Assembly (NCBI GenBank): GCA_007131745.1
Contig: SLPX01000404.1
Location: forward strand, 1 to 20,914
From: Myxococcales bacterium
GTDB lineage: Bacteria > Myxococcota > Polyangia > HGW-17 > SLPX01
Direction: 5' to 3'
Length of the DNA: 20,914 nucleotides
This document shows positions 1-6,735 of this stretch, one piece after another (position 1 is the first letter of the stretch; each line of letters begins with the position of its first letter). The translations under genes and the position numbers were made by a program. The notes under the pieces were generated by a model. The model saw nothing but the letters and a program-made list of their open reading frames with translations, was not told the origin of the DNA and did not search any database.

Positions 1-233
1 ACCGCCGGTTACTCTCTTCAACCGATCTACGACTGAATAGACCATTTACTTTGTATTTTTGAACTCTTCAATCTAATCCGGCCAATCCGGCACCCGGCCG
101 GACTCGCGGCATAGCTTTGGCCCTCCCGGAAATTCCCGGGCAACCTCTTTATCCTCCCACCAATCCCTTTCGTCAATCCCGGATTCTTCGGATTCCTGAA
201 CCATTCCCCATACAAAGTTTCATCTTGCTTAGG
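1..233. other. Stretch without a convincing gene
   Basis: This stretch lies downstream of the amphi-Trp gene. The only reading frame of any length (27-215, minus) has no ribosome binding site, a low-complexity composition rich in Gly, Arg, Lys and Ser, and no recognisable motif. The plus strand holds GC-rich imperfect palindromes near 122-143 (CCCGG, a short A/T core, then CCGGG). They have no run of T behind them, so I do not call a terminator. Nothing else could be supported. Confidence 0.4.
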
Positions 234-488
234 CTATTCGATCTTCAAATCATCTTTTTTTCCGGGCACCCACTGTATTTCAATTTCAAACTTGTGTTTG
301 TCGCCCTTTGTCTTGTACTGAACCTCCAGTTCAACCCTCCCGGTGGGAGCAATCCGGTGACTCTCCCCCCCGTGCACCACATCAAACTCTCCATTTTCAA
401 AGAGCTTCCGCCCGACATCCATCAAAAATTCACCTATTTCCAAGGGGCTTTTTCGTTCTTCTACATCGATCAGCTTCTGTTTCAACAT
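234..488 (-). CDS. Amphi-Trp domain protein
   Basis: An 84-residue protein. The C-terminal half has the alternating charged/hydrophobic beta pattern of the amphi-Trp domain family: RVELEVQY, a KTKGDKHK turn, FEIEIQWVPGKK. The N-terminal half is helical (PLEIGEFLMDVGRKLFENGEFDV). The function of this family is not established. The ATG at 488 is chosen because AAAGGAC lies 6 to 8 bases upstream; the frame stays open further upstream but overlaps the end of the preceding gene in a poor-coding region. The gene follows the glycine-rich lipoprotein gene on the same strand after about 128 bases, and that gap contains copy A of a repeated upstream element, so it probably has its own promoter. The family assignment is fairly sure; the role is unknown. 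Confidence 0.75.
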   Translation of the reverse strand: MLKQKLIDVEERKSPLEIGEFLMDVGRKLFENGEFDVVHGGESHRIAPTGRVELEVQYKTKGDKHKFEIEIQWVPGKKDDLKIE

Positions 489-517
489 GTAATCGTCCTT
501 TCTTTCACGACCACCTC

Positions 518-600
518 TTTTCTCCCAATCCGCAAATATTTTCAACCCCCGGAAATAAACCGCGGATTCTGATGAACAAACTTGACAGGAAACCCCGGGT
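518..600 (-). repeat. Two-block upstream element, copy A
   Basis: Two blocks here are identical to blocks at 2797-2898. Block 1 is 29 bases (572-600, same as 2870-2898) and contains TTTCCTGTCAAGTTTGTTC read on the minus strand. Block 2 is 22 bases (518-539, same as 2797-2818) and contains TTTGCGGATTGGGAG. The spacer between blocks is 32 bases here and 51 in copy B and is not conserved apart from a CCGGGGGTT-like motif. Both copies sit just upstream of a minus-strand gene, so they probably hold a promoter, leader or operator shared by the two genes. I see no convincing sigma-70 pair. Confidence 0.6.
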
Positions 601-616
601 GAAATCAGCGCTCTTC

Positions 617-2782
617 CTATGGCCACTGGAACATCACGACTTGGCTTCGCTCCTCCACGTTTCTCACGTGATCTCGGGCCAGACCGCTCAACATGAAACC
701 GTACCAGACCCCGGATTGCGGGGTGAAGTCCCAGAACGGATCGCGCTTGATATGGTCGCCGGCTACGGCAGCGCGACCCTTGCAAGTTTGACCGTGTCGC
801 ATCCACTCCCAGGTAGCGGCCCACCACTTATCTTCGTGCCAGATAAAAATCCACGGATTCCCGTTGACAAAGGCGCCGACGTGGTCCACTCCAGGCCATT
901 CGTTCGCCTTGTCGTAGTCGAGACAGATGAGAGAGCCGCTGATGGAGACGCTCTGCAGGTTTGCAGTCTGCGACCAACTCGACACGTTGGTGTGCAGCCA
1001 TGTAACTCCAGCGAAGTCGCTCGGCACCTCCCGGTAGGTCGTATCGGCTTCTTGGCGGGTGATCATGATCTGGTCTGTCCCCTCGTTTCCCACCGCATCG
1101 AGAGCGCGGACCTCAACCATCTGGACCCCGACCTCCAGGTTTACCCCGGAACAAGCCCAGGATGATGTACCGCTGCAGTCGACCCACGCGGACGCGTCGA
1201 CTCTGTACTGCACGAGGGTGACCCCCACATTGTCCGTCGCAGTGCCTCCGAGATCTACACTATCCTCAAAGGTGGACCATTCCGAGTCCGAGGTAGGAGA
1301 ATTGATCTGGATGACCGGTGGTTCGACGTCCGGCGCAATGGGTTCAGAGCATTCGCCATCATCGTCGCAGACCCGATCGCCGAGGCAGTCATCGTCGGTG
1401 GAGCATACGGAAGGCTCGATACAGCGGCCGGTGGTCTCGTCGCAGGTTTGTCCACCCGTGCAAGCGGGAACGCAGGGAACGAGGCCGCCTTCCAGCTCGG
1501 CTATGTGGACCCTGCCCGCCGATATATCGCCATCCACGTTGGGAGGCTCTCCCGAGAAGCGGATCTTCACCGTCCCGCCGTTTACCGTCGAGCCATCGCC
1601 GCCGAGTGTCTCGATCGTTCCGTCGAGGCTCAGGCCTCCCGGCTTTCTGCAAAAGAGGAGCACGCCGCCGCCGGCGCCCGGGCCTCCCTCGACTCCGTTT
1701 CCGCCCTGTGTGCCGCCGCCTTCGAAGCCGCCGCCGGCACCACCCGATCCCTGCTGGTTCGAGACATGAGAGTGTCCGCCCGATCCGCCGTCGCCGCCAA
1801 AGCCTGTCTGGCTCCCCGTTCTGACGGCCGCGGCTCCAGCGAGGCCGTCTCCGCCGAGGACGCCACCGGCAAGGATCAGGCCGCCAACGCGAAGATAGCT
1901 CTCGGCTACAAGCTCGATGGCGCCACCGCCTGCGCCACCACCACCACCACCACCACCACCACCGCCGCCTTCGCCGTTTCCGTTACCTCCGCCGGACCCT
2001 CCTCCTCCTCCTCCTCCTCCGGAGCCCATGCTCACATTGTCGTCCACGCTCTCGTCCGCGTTCACTCCCACCCCACCGTAGCCGCCCCTGCCGCCGATTC
2101 CTCCCGAATTGCCGGGGTAGTTGTAGTTTGGAGAGTTGCAGGTTCCTCCCGCCCCGCCCGGGCCGCCGAAGTCCCCACCACCTTGGCCGCCGGGCCCGCC
2201 GGGGCCGCCGTACTTGTCGGATCCGCAAGCCGAAGCGTCGCCTCCGGCCTGCCCCGCTGTTGCTCCTTGGCCGCCGGGGCCGGAAACACCTGGGGATTCG
2301 TGTCTATGACCGCCGCCACCGCCACCTCCTCCTCCTCCTCCGATGAAGCCCGACCCCGACCCATCGAGGGTGCCCTCGATAGAGATCGCGTCGGCCACTA
2401 TGCGCACGCGTCCGGCCTCTCCGGCCGGTTCTTCGGCATGCGGTCGCACGCGAACGAGACCTCGAATCACCACCGCCATACCCGGTTCTATTATGTCACC
2501 CGCGACCTCGGTATCGACAAGCTCAAGAACGCAAAACCCGGCGAGGCAGCCCGACTCGCAGCTTTCGCCCTGCACCCAGTCTTCACCATCATCATCACAG
2601 ACCTCGAAAGCATCGCCCACGCATCGTCTGGCGCCCGGAACGCACTGACCATCATCAGGGCCGCCATCAGCGCCGTCATCACCGCCGGCGCCACCGCCGA
2701 AAACACCGCAAGCTCCGCCGGCAAGCGCCATCATCAGACAAACAGACATAACTCGAAAATTTTTCACCTTGGCATTCCTCAT
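617..2782 (-). CDS. Large glycine-rich secreted lipoprotein with Cys-rich and Ig-like domains
   Basis: A 721-residue protein. Residues 1-25 form a signal peptide (basic RNAKVKNFR, then VMSVCLMMALAGGA) with a likely lipidated Cys25, although GGA before the Cys is not a classical lipobox. A Cys/Asp-rich stretch follows (about 47-84, with paired Cys). Residues 141-400 are mostly Gly runs. A second Cys-rich segment lies at about 437-484 (CTGGQTCDETTGRC type, seen in myxobacterial proteins), then a bacterial Ig-like domain (about 487-585, with the TATDNVGV and DAVGNEG motifs). The C-terminal Trp-rich domain has no known function. It is presumably exported to the cell surface. The ATG at 2782 is chosen because it gives the signal peptide; longer in-frame starts reach back through the repeated upstream element. 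No ligand or enzyme activity can be named. Confidence 0.75.
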   Translation of the reverse strand: MRNAKVKNFRVMSVCLMMALAGGACGVFGGGAGGDDGADGGPDDGQCVPGARRCVGDAFEVCDDDGEDWVQGESCESGCLAGFCVLELVDTEVAGDIIEPGMAVVIRGLVRVRPHAEEPAGEAGRVRIVADAISIEGTLDGSGSGFIGGGGGGGGGGGHRHESPGVSGPGGQGATAGQAGGDASACGSDKYGGPGGPGGQGGGDFGGPGGAGGTCNSPNYNYPGNSGGIGGRGGYGGVGVNADESVDDNVSMGSGGGGGGGGSGGGNGNGEGGGGGGGGGGGGAGGGAIELVAESYLRVGGLILAGGVLGGDGLAGAAAVRTGSQTGFGGDGGSGGHSHVSNQQGSGGAGGGFEGGGTQGGNGVEGGPGAGGGVLLFCRKPGGLSLDGTIETLGGDGSTVNGGTVKIRFSGEPPNVDGDISAGRVHIAELEGGLVPCVPACTGGQTCDETTGRCIEPSVCSTDDDCLGDRVCDDDGECSEPIAPDVEPPVIQINSPTSDSEWSTFEDSVDLGGTATDNVGVTLVQYRVDASAWVDCSGTSSWACSGVNLEVGVQMVEVRALDAVGNEGTDQIMITRQEADTTYREVPSDFAGVTWLHTNVSSWSQTANLQSVSISGSLICLDYDKANEWPGVDHVGAFVNGNPWIFIWHEDKWWAATWEWMRHGQTCKGRAAVAGDHIKRDPFWDFTPQSGVWYGFMLSGLARDHVRNVEERSQVVMFQWP
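1935..1961 (-). repeat. GGT triplet tract coding poly-glycine
   Basis: Nine perfect CCA triplets on the plus strand are read as GGT (Gly) codons on the minus strand inside the lipoprotein gene. Shorter GGA/GGC triplet runs occur near 1998-2020 and 2325-2340. Such tracts are prone to slippage in whole codons, which changes the length of the glycine stretch without shifting the frame. Confidence 0.8.
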
Positions 2783-2796
2783 CTTTCCATTCTCTT

Positions 2797-2898
2797 TTTT
2801 CTCCCAATCCGCAAATATATGCAACCCCGGGTAAAATACACGCCGGTCCGCTTTCAAAGAGATCATCGAATGAACAAACTTGACAGGAAACCCCGGGT
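2797..2898 (-). repeat. Two-block upstream element, copy B
   Basis: This is the partner of the element at 518-600. Block 2 (2797-2818) and block 1 (2870-2898) are identical to copy A. The 51-base spacer differs, but on the minus strand it holds a second ACCCGGGGTT just before block 2, repeating the motif that begins block 1. The element ends 14 bases upstream of the lipoprotein start codon. Identical blocks with diverged spacers argue that the blocks are functional. Confidence 0.6.
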
Positions 2899-2933
2899 TG
2901 AATGAAACCCTTATTAAACGCACATGCAAAACA

Positions 2934-2948
2934 GGCAAATGATTTGCC
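2934..2948. promoter_or_regulatory. Perfect palindrome abutting the queF ribosome binding site
   Basis: GGCAAAT-G-ATTTGCC is a 7-bp perfect inverted repeat around one base, directly followed by GAGGAG at 2949-2954. The one-base loop makes an RNA hairpin over the whole arm unlikely, so a DNA operator for a dimeric repressor is the better reading. No regulator can be named. Confidence 0.4.
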
Positions 2949-2962
2949 GAGGAGATGATACC

Positions 2963-3319
2963 ATGCCTTCCGAACCATCAAAGACACTTGACGTTTTCCC
3001 TAATCCGAATCCTGCAAGAGAATACGAGATTGTTATGGAATGTCCGGAATTTACATGTTTGTGCCCCATGACCGGTCAGCCGGACTTCGCCCATATCACG
3101 GTTTCTTATGTTCCGGATGAACAATGCGTGGAACTGAAATCCTTGAAACTGTACTTGTGGTCGTATCGGAATGAAGGAGCGTTTCACGAAGCGGTTACAA
3201 ACAAGATACTCGACGATCTCGTACAAGCAATGAACCCCCGAAAAATGACGATTCAAGCCGTTTTCAACGTGCGGGGCGGAATAGAGACAACCGTCACAGC
3301 TGAGCACGTCAAACCTTGA
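2963..3319 (+). CDS. queF: NADPH-dependent 7-cyano-7-deazaguanine (preQ0) reductase QueF, short type
   Basis: QueF reduces the nitrile of preQ0 to the aminomethyl group of preQ1 in queuosine biosynthesis, a cytosolic reaction using NADPH. The 118-residue length fits the single-domain YkvM-type enzyme. Visible family features are [16 protein letters not shown] with catalytic Cys34 and Asp41, the substrate-binding motif [10 protein letters not shown] (57-66), GAFHEAVTN (72-80), and a C-terminal [10 protein letters not shown]. The ATG at 2963 is supported by GAGGAG 8 bases upstream and by the typical MPSEPSK start; an in-frame ATG at 2924 would add 13 unlikely residues. The gene stands alone between the divergent lipoprotein gene and the tungsten-enzyme operon. 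A palindrome overlaps its upstream region, but I see no preQ1 riboswitch. Confidence 0.95.
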   Translation: MPSEPSKTLDVFPNPNPAREYEIVMECPEFTCLCPMTGQPDFAHITVSYVPDEQCVELKSLKLYLWSYRNEGAFHEAVTNKILDDLVQAMNPRKMTIQAVFNVRGGIETTVTAEHVKP

Positions 3320-3504
3320 ACCCTGCTTCATTGTTTTCAAGACCTAAAAATGTTGCACAGTGGGAAATCGTGACAAAATAAGGGTTGGCAAAATGCGGCC
3401 CAGCGGATTTTCAGCGATCCGTGCTTGATGATTGAACACGAATGATCTATGGGTAGTGAGAAAAAATAACCAGGCACCCAGCACTTTCTTTCTGGAGGTT
3501 GTGC

Positions 3505-4851
3505 ATGAATGTTGAGCAGATGCGTAGCGCACACAGGTTACTGTCCGAACTGGATTTTGATTCCGTAGAACTGGACAGGGGGTATGCGAACAGAATCATG
3601 AGGATCGATCTTGACACCGGAAAGATGGAGATCAAGCCGGTGACCCAACAGATGAAAGATCTTTGGACCGGCGGCAAGGGTTTCGACTTGTGGATGATGT
3701 TCAAGGAAATAAACAAGAACACCAAGTGGGACAGCCCGGAAAACCCTCTTTGTTTCAGCTCGGGGCCCATGGGCGGAGTCGTGTCTTTTCCCGGTTCAGG
3801 AAAGACAATCGTCACTTGCATCTCGCCGTCGACCCATTCCGTGATGGACTCCAATGTAGGTGGATTCTTCGGGCCTTACATGAAGTTCACCGGATTCGAC
3901 GGCCTGACGATTGTGGGTAAATGCAAGAAAGAATCCATCATCTACATAGATGGGGTGAACAACAAGGTGACCATAGAAGAGGCGCCTGAAGAGTCCATCG
4001 ATTCCCATCTCGTCGCTGAAGAACTTACCGAGATGTACGCTGAAAACGAAAAGGACAAGAGAAACATTTCAGTGGTCTCGGCCGGAAGAGCAGCGGATCA
4101 TGTAAAAATGGGGGTTTTGAACTTCTCTTTCTATGACTGGAGGAGAAAAGTTCCGCGGCTCAAGCAGGCAGGAAGAGGCGGCGTGGGAACCGTTTTCAGA
4201 AACAAGAAATTGAAAGCCATCGTGATTCGAAAACGCGGGGTCACGCCGGGGTGGTCCATCGAGAAGAGCAAGGTGGCGTCCATGGTGCTGCCCGAAGACC
4301 TGGATACGAAAACTTGCGGATGCGGCAGGGATGAAAAAAGAGAAATAAGGGACATCATTTCCAAATGGAACAATGATCCGGAATACGTCATCGAGATGAT
4401 GCAAGACATCCAGGATCGCGAACGTTGCATCACCCTTGATGCTATCGAAGAAATCACATCGGTAACCGGCGTTCCAAAGGCCTGGCTTTTTCACATCGCA
4501 ACTTTTTACAAGGCGTTCAGTCTTGAAAAAAGGGGTGAGACCACTATTCAAGTGTGCATGGGAACCGCGTGCCACGTTAAGGGCGCCGCCCGGATACTGG
4601 ATGAATTCGAGAGAAAACTGGATGTAGCCCGGGGCGGCACCACTTCCGACGGAAAATATTCGCTTGAACCGGTCGCGTGTGTGGGCGCATGCAGCATCGC
4701 TCCGGTGATAAAGTTCGGCGATGAAATCATCGGAAACGTGCAAGTCAAGGACATCGAAAGAATTCTCAAGAAAAACGCACAAAAGTCCGGCGAAAACAAA
4801 ACCGAGAAAAACCCGGACAACGGAGAACGGATTGGAGGCGACAATGCCTGA
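3505..4851 (+). CDS. Fusion of AOR N-terminal (tungstopterin-binding) domain with a NuoE-like [2Fe-2S] domain
   Basis: A 448-residue protein with two parts. Residues about 20-248 match domain 1 of aldehyde:ferredoxin oxidoreductases, with SSGPMGG (85-91), FPGSGK (95-100), DSNVGGFFGP (115-124), FTGFDGLTIVGK, and AGRGGVGTV followed by KKLKAIVI (222-241). These segments normally wrap the tungstopterin. No AOR domains 2/3 follow. Instead residues about 280-425 are a thioredoxin-like NuoE/HydC domain with [2Fe-2S] ligands in CMGTAC (Cys351, Cys356) and CVGAC (Cys392, Cys396). The C-terminal tail is Lys/Glu rich. The ATG at 3505 has GGAGG 7 bases upstream. The stop overlaps the next gene by 8 bases. 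The missing AOR part is found two genes downstream (6736-8757), so the catalytic fold is probably assembled from two subunits. The reaction and substrate are unknown. Confidence 0.88.
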   Translation: MNVEQMRSAHRLLSELDFDSVELDRGYANRIMRIDLDTGKMEIKPVTQQMKDLWTGGKGFDLWMMFKEINKNTKWDSPENPLCFSSGPMGGVVSFPGSGKTIVTCISPSTHSVMDSNVGGFFGPYMKFTGFDGLTIVGKCKKESIIYIDGVNNKVTIEEAPEESIDSHLVAEELTEMYAENEKDKRNISVVSAGRAADHVKMGVLNFSFYDWRRKVPRLKQAGRGGVGTVFRNKKLKAIVIRKRGVTPGWSIEKSKVASMVLPEDLDTKTCGCGRDEKREIRDIISKWNNDPEYVIEMMQDIQDRERCITLDAIEEITSVTGVPKAWLFHIATFYKAFSLEKRGETTIQVCMGTACHVKGAARILDEFERKLDVARGGTTSDGKYSLEPVACVGACSIAPVIKFGDEIIGNVQVKDIERILKKNAQKSGENKTEKNPDNGERIGGDNA

Positions 4852-6733
4852 ACCGAAAAACATCACCATGGACGATCTGAACCGGATAGAAAAACAATGC
4901 CGGGAAACTCTTGATGGTTACAAATCCATGCTCATGGTCTGCACGGGTACAGGCTGTGTCTCGGCAAAGAGTTTCGACGTCTGCGATGAACTGAACAAGG
5001 TGATCAAGAACAGAAAACTCGAAAAAGAACATCTCGTAGTGCAAACAGGCTGCAATGGTTTTTGTGCAGTCGGGCCCATCGTGGTCATCCAGCCCGAAGG
5101 AACTTTCTATAAAACCGTAAGCGGAAAAGACGTTGAAGCGATCGTGGACCAACATCTCGTAAAGGGTGAAAAGGTCGAAAAGCTTCTCTACAAGGATCCT
5201 GTCTCGGGAGATGTAAAGCACACAATGGGCGAGATCGGCTTTTTCAGCAAACAACAGCTCATCGCGCTCAGGAACAAGGGAATCATCGACCCTGAAGATA
5301 TCGACCACTATATCTCGGTCGGGGGATACAAGGCCTTGGCCCGCGTCCTGGCCGACCGGAATCCCGACGGGGTGATTAACGAGGTCAAGGCTTCGGGGAT
5401 CAGGGGCCGGGGAGGCGGTGGGTTTCCCGCAGGCGTGAAATGGGAATCCGCGAAAAAAGCTTCACTTGAAAGGGGTTTTCCTCCGTACATCGTGTGCAAC
5501 GGCGATGAAGGCGACCCCGGAGCTTTCATGGATCGAAGCATAATCGAAACAGACCCCCATTCCGTGATCGAAGGCATGCTCATCGGCGGTTATGCCACGG
5601 GCGGCAAAGAAGGTTACATTTACATAAGGAAAGAATATCCCCTTGCAATGGTCAGGCTGCAAAAAGCCATCGGACAAGCGCGCGAATACGGGTTGCTGGG
5701 TGAAAACATCCTGGACTCGGGTTTTGAATTTGACATCCACATTCATCGAGGAGCAGGGGCTTTCGTGTGCGGAGAATCGACCGCGCTCATGGCGTCCATG
5801 GCCGGCAGGGTTGGAGAACCCCGCGCAAAATACATTCACAACGTGGAATACGGATACAGAGACAAGCCGACTCTTCTGAACAATGTCGAGACGTGGGCCA
5901 ACATACCGGTGATCATTCAAAAGGGCGCCGGCTGGTTCGCATCCATAGGAACCGGCGACGTAAGCGAAAATCCATGGAACGGATCTTCCGGAACAAAGGT
6001 GTTTTCCCTCGTGGGCGACATCCAAAACACCGGCCTGGTGGAAGTCCCGATGGGGATAACCTTGAGGGAGATCATTTACGATATCGGAGGCGGCATTCCA
6101 AAGAAACGCGAATTCAAGGCCGTGCAAACCGGCGGACCATCAGGCGGTTGTATTCCTGCTAGTTTACTCGACATGCAGGTGGATTTCGACACCTTGACCA
6201 AGGCCGGATCCATGATGGGTTCGGGTGGCTTGATAGTCATGGACGAGAAAACCTGCATGGTGGATGTTGCCAGGTATTTCGTAGACTTTCTGATAGATGA
6301 ATCATGCGGCAAGTGTACGCCTTGCCGCGAAGGTCTCTACGGGCTGAGCAAAACCTTGAAACGAATCTGCTCGGGCCAAGGAGACGAGTCGGATCTCGAA
6401 TTCCTGGCCGAAGTCGCGGACACCCTTGAAGAAGGGAGTTTGTGCCAACTCGGCGGCACCGCGGCCAACCCGGTGATGAGTACGCTCAAATATTTCCGGG
6501 ATGAATACATCGAACACATAAGGGACAAAAAGTGCCGTGCAGGTGTCTGCAAGGATCTCATCACGTACGACATAACGGAAGAGTGCAACGGGTGCAGGGT
6601 TTGCGCGAAAAAGTGCCCGGTAGACGCGATTACCGGGGAAACCAGGGAAATGCACGTAATCGACACCGGAACATGCATCAAGTGCGGAATATGCGTTGAA
6701 GTCTGCCCGGTCGACGCCGTGGAGGTGAAGTAG
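4844..6733 (+). CDS. NuoF/HydB-like FMN and iron-sulfur subunit with C-terminal ferredoxin domain
   Basis: A 629-residue flavoprotein expected to exchange electrons with NAD(H) at FMN. The order is an N-terminal thioredoxin-like [2Fe-2S] domain (Cys33, 38, 70, 74); the NuoF core with the nucleotide loop GIRGRGGGGFPAG (185-197), the FMN motif YIVCNGDEGDPGAF (215-228) and AFVCGESTALMASM (306-319); an SLBB-like region (about 385-440); a [4Fe-4S] site in ESCGKCTPCREG (Cys488, 491, 494) with Cys534; and a 2x[4Fe-4S] ferredoxin (Cys581/584/587/591 and 611/614/617/621). This layout is typical of subunits in electron-bifurcating hydrogenases and related complexes. The ATG at 4844 has GGAGG five bases upstream. 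The gene overlaps the previous one by 8 bases and is 2 bases from the next, so the three subunits are co-translated. NADH specificity and bifurcation are inferred from family. Confidence 0.93.
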   Translation: MPEPKNITMDDLNRIEKQCRETLDGYKSMLMVCTGTGCVSAKSFDVCDELNKVIKNRKLEKEHLVVQTGCNGFCAVGPIVVIQPEGTFYKTVSGKDVEAIVDQHLVKGEKVEKLLYKDPVSGDVKHTMGEIGFFSKQQLIALRNKGIIDPEDIDHYISVGGYKALARVLADRNPDGVINEVKASGIRGRGGGGFPAGVKWESAKKASLERGFPPYIVCNGDEGDPGAFMDRSIIETDPHSVIEGMLIGGYATGGKEGYIYIRKEYPLAMVRLQKAIGQAREYGLLGENILDSGFEFDIHIHRGAGAFVCGESTALMASMAGRVGEPRAKYIHNVEYGYRDKPTLLNNVETWANIPVIIQKGAGWFASIGTGDVSENPWNGSSGTKVFSLVGDIQNTGLVEVPMGITLREIIYDIGGGIPKKREFKAVQTGGPSGGCIPASLLDMQVDFDTLTKAGSMMGSGGLIVMDEKTCMVDVARYFVDFLIDESCGKCTPCREGLYGLSKTLKRICSGQGDESDLEFLAEVADTLEEGSLCQLGGTAANPVMSTLKYFRDEYIEHIRDKKCRAGVCKDLITYDITEECNGCRVCAKKCPVDAITGETREMHVIDTGTCIKCGICVEVCPVDAVEVK

Positions 6734-6735
6734 TC

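Noticed and set aside
27..215. A 62-codon minus-strand frame at the left edge
   Set aside because: It has low-complexity composition, no start signal and no family resemblance.
1935..2020. Regularly repeated triplets considered as a possible repeat array
   Set aside because: They are simple glycine-codon tracts without spacers, not a CRISPR or similar array.
2880..2885. TTGACA on the plus strand ahead of queF as a -35 box
   Set aside because: There is no -10 at suitable spacing, and the same block occurs at 572-600 where no plus-strand gene follows.
1448..2905. A long open frame on the plus strand opposite the glycine-rich lipoprotein
   Set aside because: It is the Ala/Thr/Ser-rich antisense shadow of Gly/Asp codons and has no ribosome binding site or motif.
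2899..2962. preQ1 riboswitch ahead of queF
   Set aside because: The short leader has a palindrome but lacks the conserved preQ1 aptamer core and the A-rich tail.
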